A program made the position numbers and the translations under genes. A stretch of DNA of 64,000 nucleotides, from contig NZ_WLYX01000001.1 in NCBI RefSeq assembly GCF_009707705.1, forward strand, positions 1,612,001 to 1,676,000, written 5' to 3'. The notes under the pieces are model-generated. The model was given only the letters and a program-made list of their open reading frames with translations. It searched no databases and was not told the DNA's origin. The DNA comes from Paludibacterium denitrificans. Lineage in GTDB: Bacteria; Pseudomonadota; Gammaproteobacteria; Burkholderiales; Chromobacteriaceae. Positions 59,158 through 64,000 of this stretch are shown here, one piece after another; the first letter of the stretch is position 1; every line of letters begins with the position of its first letter.

Positions 59158-60272
59158 CAAAGACTGGCTCCGCTGTTGGTTGGCGTCATGATGACATGGG
59201 TAACGGCTGCGCTGGCGCAGACACCGGACTATATCATCCAACTCAATGATGCGCCGCTCAAGACCTTGAGCGAATTACAGGCTCACCCTCCGGCTCCTGC
59301 GCCGAACAAGGCTCATTCTCTTCCGAAAACCACGGCAGGCCATGCGCCCCGTACGGCCAAGGCACGGATTGGCTTGTTGTTGCCGACCGAGTCACGCTTA
59401 CTGGGCGAAGCCGCCACGGTGGTGCGTAGCGGTTTTGAAGCGGCCGCGGCGACGGACCAGTCGGCGGAGGTCATGATTGTGGATGCGTCCGAACACAATG
59501 TTGCCAGCCGCTATCGTCAGGCGGTGGCCGCTGGCGTAACGGTGATGGTGGGGCCGCTGTCGCGTAGCTCCATCGCCGCCGTGGCACCGCAGGTGACGGT
59601 GCCGACCTTGGCGCTGAACTCGCTGGACAAGGACATTACCCCCAACGCCAAGTTGTATTCGCTGTCGCTGACGGTAGAGGGTGAGGCCAGACAGATGGCG
59701 CGTGTGATGCATGCAGATGGCCGTCGCGCTCCTCTGGTGATACTGGATGACGATGCGTTGTCTCGGCGCCTGCAGCAGGCTTTTGCCGAGGAGTGGCGTG
59801 CGCTGACCGGCATGGTTCCGGCGAGCATTGTGGACACGGATCGTAACCCGTTGGAAGTGCTTACCGCGGCGGCGGCTTACCGATGGCGTCTTCCGGCGCT
59901 GGAGCCTTTGCGGGCGGCACAGCTTAAGCCTCAACTGGCGACAGATCAGGCGGTGTATGCCACTTCGCAGGTCAATACCCGCGAACCGGATCAGCGGCTG
60001 GCTTAAGCATTCGTTTCATCGACATGCCATGGTTTCTGATGGCGCAGCATCCGGCGGTCAAACGTTATCCGCGTCCGACGCAAGCCATGACGTTGCAAAC
60101 GGAACGGCTGTACGCGCTGGGGATTGATGCCTACCGCATGGCGGTGCAACTGGCGCGCTCGCGCAGTTCGGCCAACTTGCGGCTGGATGGTGTGACCGGC
60201 GATTTGCGTGTTGGCAAGAATCGGGTAGTGGAACGGCAGCTGCCGGTTTCCATCATGGGCAGTGGTAACTAA
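59155..60272 (+). CDS. lppC: LppC/LpoA-family penicillin-binding-protein activator
   Basis: About 370 aa, periplasmic-binding-protein fold. Signal peptide [90 protein letters not shown]. It lacks the N-terminal TPR domain of E. coli LpoA and no lipobox is evident. Breaks: GCTTACC for GCCGGC (59875-59881) compensated by CCGG for CCTGG (59893), and GCTTAAGC (60001-60008). Heads lppC-yraN-diaA-BON. Confidence 0.88.
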
Positions 60273-60274
60273 CC

Positions 60275-60610
60275 ATGAACCCGACCGGACAGTTGGCCGA
60301 AGACCGGGCCTTGCTCTTCTTGCAGCAGCAAGGCTTGCAGTTGGTGGAACGCAACTGGCATTGCCGCGGTGGTGAACTCGATCTGGTGATGCGTGATGGT
60401 GGCAGCTGGATTTTTGTCGAGGTGCGCCATCGTGCGGATAATCGCTTTGGTGGCGCGGCGGAAAGTATTACCCCGGCCAAACAAAAGAAACTCATGCACG
60501 CGGCAGAGGTCTATCTGGCTAGCAAGGCGATTCAAGCCCCCTGCCGTTTCGATGCCGTACTGACTGTTGGCAACCAGCCGCCGGTGTGGCTCAAGAATAT
60601 ATTTGCGTAG
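60275..60610 (+). CDS. yraN: YraN/UPF0102 family protein
   Basis: 111 aa: [37 protein letters not shown], then [19 protein letters not shown], showing the endonuclease-like fold with the GELDL and EVR residues of UPF0102. Biochemical role unsettled. Starts 2 bp after lppC. Intact. Confidence 0.92.
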   Translation: MNPTGQLAEDRALLFLQQQGLQLVERNWHCRGGELDLVMRDGGSWIFVEVRHRADNRFGGAAESITPAKQKKLMHAAEVYLASKAIQAPCRFDAVLTVGNQPPVWLKNIFA

Positions 60611-60636
60611 CGGTAGTGGCTACTTCAAGGATTGTT

Positions 60637-61225
60637 ATGGACCTGATTGATCGCGTTAACGGACATTTTCTGGAAAGCATTGCCGCCAAGCAGGACGCCA
60701 TGGTGTTGTCGCCGCTGGTGGCCGCTGCGGCCGAGCGCATGGTGGAATGCCTGATGAACGAAGGCAAGATTCTGGCATGTGGCAATGGCGGCTCGGTAAG
60801 CGATGCCCAGCATTTTGCCGCAGAAATGGTGGGGCGTTTCGAGAAGGAGCGGCCGGGTCTGGCTGCCATTTCGCTGGCGACCGACACCTCGGCGCTGACC
60901 GCCATTGGTAACGATTACGACTTCGACATGGTGTTCTCCAAACAGGTGCGGGCACTGGGGCATACCAATGATCTGCTGCTGGCCATTTCGACCTCAGGTA
61001 ATTCGGCCAACGTGATCGAAGCCGTTTATGCCGCACACGAACGTGGCATGGGCGTGATTGCCTTGACGGGCAAGGATGGCGGCAAGATTGGCGAAATCCT
61101 GTCGCCGGAAGATATTCACCTGAACGTGTTAAGCTAACCGTACCGCGCGCATTCAGGAAGTGCATATCCTGTTGATTCACGCTTTGTGCGATGCCATCGA
61201 CTACATGTTGCTGGGAGGTGAGTAA
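60637..61225 (+). CDS. diaA: SIS-domain protein DiaA/GmhA-like
   Basis: About 196 aa: ILACGNGGSVSDAQHFAAEMVGRFEKERPGL, LLLAISTSGNSANVIEAV, ALTGKDGGKIGEIL, HILLIHALCDAIDYMLL. DiaA regulates DnaA-dependent initiation, whereas GmhA is sedoheptulose-7-P isomerase; genomic order (yraN-diaA-BON) favours DiaA. Break at 61128-61134 where GTTAAGC replaces GCCGGC (NVPANRTARIQEV). Confidence 0.87.
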
Positions 61226-61814
61226 TGAATAAACGCACGCTAACGGTATTACTGCTGGCGGCTGGTTTTTCCGGCACGCTGACCGCGTGTTTTCCGCTGG
61301 TGGCTGGCGGCGCGGTCGGGGCGACCATGGTGGCGACAGACCGTCGCACCAGTGGCGCTTATGTGGATGACCGGGCGATTGAGCTGAAGGCCGCCGATCT
61401 GATCGGCAAAAAGCTGCCCTCTGCGCACGTCAATGTCACCAGCTTTAACCGCGCCGTGTTGCTGACCGGTGAAGTGCCGTCGCAACAGGCGCGCCAGCAG
61501 GCCGATCAGATCGCGCGCGGCACGCCTAACGTCCGCCGGGTTTACAACTATACCGACGTTGATGCCGCCGCTGGCCTTGGCAGCCGCAGCAACGATACCG
61601 GATTACCAGCAAGGTACGTACCCGCCTGATGGAGGGCAAGGGTTATGCCCCGACCGATATCAAGGTGGTGACTGAGCGCGGTGTGGTCTATCTGCTGGGC
61701 TTGGTGACGCAGGCGGAAGGACAGGCGGCGGCGCAGGTAGTCAGCCAGACCGCAGGCGTGCAGAAGGTGGTGACGTTGTTTGAAACCATTCAGGAAATCA
61801 CACCGAGCAACTGA
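61225..61814 (+). CDS. dolP: BON-domain outer-membrane lipoprotein (DolP/YraP-like)
   Basis: About 197 aa. Lipobox LTAC in GFSGTLTACFPLVAGG; two BON domains (AIELKAADLIGKKLPSAHVNVTSFNRAVLLTG and WITSKVRTRLMEGKGYAPTDIKVV). Overlaps diaA by one base. Break at 61598-61601 (CCTGG read as CCGG) between the domains. Contributes to outer-membrane integrity in the known family. Confidence 0.9.
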
Positions 61815-61837
61815 GCAACGCGTTTGCTAGCCATAAC

Positions 61838-61866
61838 AAAAAAGGACCGCCATGCGGTCCTTTTTC
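61838..61866. terminator. bidirectional intrinsic terminator
   Basis: A6GGACCGC, 3-nt loop, GCGGTCCT5; between the convergent BON and EAL genes. Confidence 0.88.
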
Positions 61867-61887
61867 ATTGTCTTGAGTCTGGCCCGC

Positions 61888-63093
61888 TTAACGGCTGGTG
61901 CGTTTGACCAGTACGTCGGCGCACAGCACGTGCATGGCTTCATCGATTTCGATGGCCATGGAAAGGGTGATGCAAGAGCGGGTATCCGTCATCGACAGAT
62001 ACGGTTCGCTCATATACAGCACACCCGGCTGGTCGATGGCGTGCTGAAAATAGGAACGCCGTGACCAGACGGCGCCGGTGGTATCGGCCAGCGGGGCAAA
62101 CTTGGGCGCGGTGCTCTTGGGTGCTTGCTGGCTGTTGAGGTTGCGGCCGAGCTGACGGCCTTCGCTATCCAGCAAGAAACAGCGAATCACATCCGGCATG
62201 GCCAGCATGGGCATGGCCGCTTGCTCGAAGGGCGTGCCTTGCATCAGCGCAATGGCACTTTGTACAAACGACTGGCGCGCCAGTTCGATCTGACGTCGGG
62301 TGATCTTGCGTTTGAGCAGGTTGCGTACCATCAGCTCATCCCAGCGCGAGTCGATGCGCGGCGTGATGGCGGTGTCTTGGTCCGGAACGGGCGACGGGCG
62401 GGCAATGAAATAGCCCTGCACCAAATCACAGCCCGATTCCAGTGCCACCAGCACATCCGTTTCGGTCTCAATGCCTTCTTCGACGACCAGCGCCCCTATT
62501 TCGTGCATCAAGTGCACCAATCTGGGGAGTAGATTACGCGTACGGGGCTGCGAGACAGCACTGCGCAGCAAATGGCGGTCAAACTTGACCAGATCCGGTT
62601 CCAGTTGGCAAACCCGGTCCAGATTGGAATGGCCAACACCAAAGTCATCAATGGCAATCAGAAAACCCGCTTTTTTCAGCAGGTTTACGCTTTCGATCAG
62701 CGCCTCATCCACCTGCAATACATGTTCCAGCACTTCCAGCACGACGCTGCTAGGCTCCAGACCAAGGTCCCGAATGGTGTTGAGCAGGGTGGCGGCGCGT
62801 TCCGGCCGCGAGAGCGAGGCGGCGTCAACGTTGAGGAATAGCCAGCGGTCGGCGTTGTAGGGCAGCTGGGTAAAGCGGTTGGCATGGGCCTGACAGACAG
62901 CCATGTCCAGCGCGTGGCGCTGTTCCGGGGTGGTTACCAGAGCATATGCATCGGCCGGGGAGAGCGGGCTGGTGTGTTGTTCTGCGCGCAGCAGCGCTTC
63001 CACGCCGACGGTGCGGCGGTGGGCAAGGCTATAAATAGGTTGAAAATGGCTGCCGAGGGTCAGTCCGGCATGCTCGAACGGTGTCATGGCCAT
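61888..63093 (-). CDS. EAL-domain c-di-GMP phosphodiesterase
   Basis: About 401 aa. EAL domain from about residue 10: VGVEALLRAE (EALLR), FLNVDAASL (metal Asn), VVLEVLEHVL (Glu), IDDFGVGHSNLDRVCQLEPDLVKFD (DDFG and catalytic Lys), VEEGIETE and LVQGYFIARP. All catalytic residues appear present, so it is probably active. The C-terminal 140 residues (SAIALMQGTPFEQAAMPML, CFLLDSEGRQLGRNLN, SEPYLSMTDTRSCITLSMA) look like a cytosolic sensor of PAS/Cache type. Start at 63093 given; 63087 is possible. Intact. Confidence 0.9.
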   Translation of the reverse strand: MAMTPFEHAGLTLGSHFQPIYSLAHRRTVGVEALLRAEQHTSPLSPADAYALVTTPEQRHALDMAVCQAHANRFTQLPYNADRWLFLNVDAASLSRPERAATLLNTIRDLGLEPSSVVLEVLEHVLQVDEALIESVNLLKKAGFLIAIDDFGVGHSNLDRVCQLEPDLVKFDRHLLRSAVSQPRTRNLLPRLVHLMHEIGALVVEEGIETETDVLVALESGCDLVQGYFIARPSPVPDQDTAITPRIDSRWDELMVRNLLKRKITRRQIELARQSFVQSAIALMQGTPFEQAAMPMLAMPDVIRCFLLDSEGRQLGRNLNSQQAPKSTAPKFAPLADTTGAVWSRRSYFQHAIDQPGVLYMSEPYLSMTDTRSCITLSMAIEIDEAMHVLCADVLVKRTSR

Positions 63094-63248
63094 GCATTCC
63101 TTGCTGGTGTCCGGGCGGGTTGGGCCCGCCATTACCTAATGATGGTAGCAAGCATTATTCCATGCCGCGGCAATGCCGACAAAATCGCCGCAGGAGATGG
63201 CCTGTGGGCTGCTTGGGATTACCGGGCGCGGAACTGGCGTGGCGCATG

Positions 63249-63272
63249 AAAAACGGGCCATGTCTGGCCCGT
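63249..63272 (-). terminator. terminator of the Tim44-like gene
   Basis: CAACGGGCCA, 4-nt loop, TGGCCCGTTTTT on the minus strand, 27 bp past the stop codon. Confidence 0.8.
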
Positions 63273-63298
63273 TGTGCAGTTGGCTAAATACGGTGGAA

Positions 63299-64000
63299 TC
63301 AGCCTTGCTGAATCCCGGCCACCAGCCATTTGCCGTTGGTTGTGGCGTCCTTGATGTAATGCCAGGTTTCGCTGAACGATTCTGCCGGAGCGTTGACCGA
63401 TTCGCTTACCGTGCCGCTGAACAGCACGCTGGCAATGTAGCGGCTTCTTCGGTAGCGTCAAGCAGCTGGCAATCCAGTTGCGGGAAGTCGGCAACATCGC
63501 CGTTGCTGGCAATGTCGGCACGCAGTGCATCAAACAGCTCGGCGGTCATGTACTTGCGTACTTCTTCCAGACTTTCCGGCGTGTTGAGGCTTTGCAGGTG
63601 CAGGAAGGTTGCCTTGGCTTGACGCAGGAAGTGCGGCGTCTCGGTGCCATCCGGCAAGCGGCTCAGGTTGGAAGCCGGTTGTGGAGCGCCATAGCTGCCG
63701 CCCAGACCGGAACCGATCTTGGGAATGCTGTCGAAGCGTGTCGGCTGATTGTCCATGCCTTGTGGCATCGGCATCGGCTGTGGTGCCGGGGCGTTGTTGG
63801 CGGCTTTACGGCGGAACAGCATCATGCCGCCCACCAGGAGCAGGCCGAGCAGGGCAATGGTGCCCCACGGCATGCCGGAGCTAAGCCGGTTGGCTGGCGG
63901 GGGCCGAAGCGTGGCCGTTATTCATGGCCGAGCCGAGCAGGTAACCGGCGGCGGCACCGGCAGCCCCAGCGGCGATGGCGGTACCAACGCCCGGGCCTTT
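63299..64000 (-). CDS. Tim44-like domain membrane protein (5' partial)
   Basis: The window ends inside the gene. Visible part: a Gly/Ala-rich segment (GTAIAAGAAGAAAGYLLGS), one membrane helix (GTIALLGLLLVGGMMLF), a proline/methionine linker and a C-terminal Tim44 domain (HFLRQAKATFLHLQSLN, LEEVRKYMTAELFDALRADI, SESVNAPAESFSETWHYIKDA). Breaks: GCTAAGC (63880-63886) for GCCGGC and a lost base near 63436. Bacterial Tim44-domain proteins are of uncertain function. Confidence 0.83.

Noticed and set aside
59922-59929. GCTTAAGC inside lppC
   Set aside because: In frame as QLKPQLA, consistent with the family; the nearby break is explained by other sites. Treated as native.

Overview
The window looks like chromosome of a betaproteobacterium of the order Neisseriales, probably a Chromobacteriaceae relative (Vogesella/Chromobacterium-like). 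This is inferred from gene order (hisG-hisD ... hisE-hinT-tatABC; rsmI / lppC-yraN-diaA-BON) and protein flavour, not from a 16S gene. It falls into a core chromosome part (1-45.8 kb and 58.1-64 kb) and a 12-kb integrated island (45.8-58.1 kb).

The most important point for a reader is that a large share of the conserved genes are interrupted, and nearly every interruption sits on one of two palindromic motifs. (i) Wherever the protein family predicts GCCGGC, the sequence instead reads GCTTAAGC, GCTTAGC, GCTAAGC, GTTAAGC or a close variant. I found about 30 such sites and no intact native GCCGGC. (ii) About 30 further frameshifts fall on CCWGG, which is mostly read as CCGG and sometimes as CCCTGG or CCGAGG. 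Indispensable genes such as proS, pssA, tatC, hisA and hisD are affected. The simplest reading is systematic consensus error at methylated motifs (typical of nanopore-only assemblies), not gene decay. It implies host methylation of GCCGGC and CCWGG. I therefore annotate the restored genes as single CDSs and give the site of each break.

Core layout: tsaC (partial) and tolQ; an Lrp regulator; phoBR with a PHO box; tal; a cation exchanger; a hemerythrin-like protein; a GNAT-AmpD fusion; a BdlA-like chemoreceptor; kup; proS and a lytic transglycosylase; a MarR regulator; an RDD protein; an ECF sigma/DUF3619/DUF3106 operon; ilvB-ilvN-ilvC; psd and pssA; leuA; bioD; a SCO protein; a YcgR-like PilZ protein; the his operon (hisG, D, B, H, A, F, I, E, without hisC) running into hinT-tatABC; a second chemoreceptor; tatD; a minor-pilin operon (pilE-like, fimT, pilV, pilW, pilX); a ClC channel; and sdaA. 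After the island come tRNA-Leu(CAA), rsmI, lppC, yraN, diaA, a BON lipoprotein, an EAL protein and a partial Tim44-like protein.

A 10-mer, GTTGGCCGAA, occurs about 36 times on either strand in the ~52 kb of core sequence, often inside genes and twice as an inverted pair in a hairpin. This is the behaviour of a DNA-uptake sequence. It is almost absent from the island (one exact copy).

The island lies at the 3' end of tRNA-Leu(CAA). It is bounded by a 133/134-bp direct repeat that carries both the tRNA end and its terminator. Inside the ends lie mirror-image arrays of TAGTGAC-type arm sites. It encodes a tyrosine integrase, a two-HTH AlpA/excisionase-like regulator, an Ash-like protein, a TOPRIM/DUF927 primase-helicase with small companions, a serine resolvase with an array of TTGCAAC repeats, an ImmA/IrrE peptidase with a membrane partner, a membrane protein with a degenerate J-domain, and an AT-rich gene of unknown function next to a branched palindromic element.
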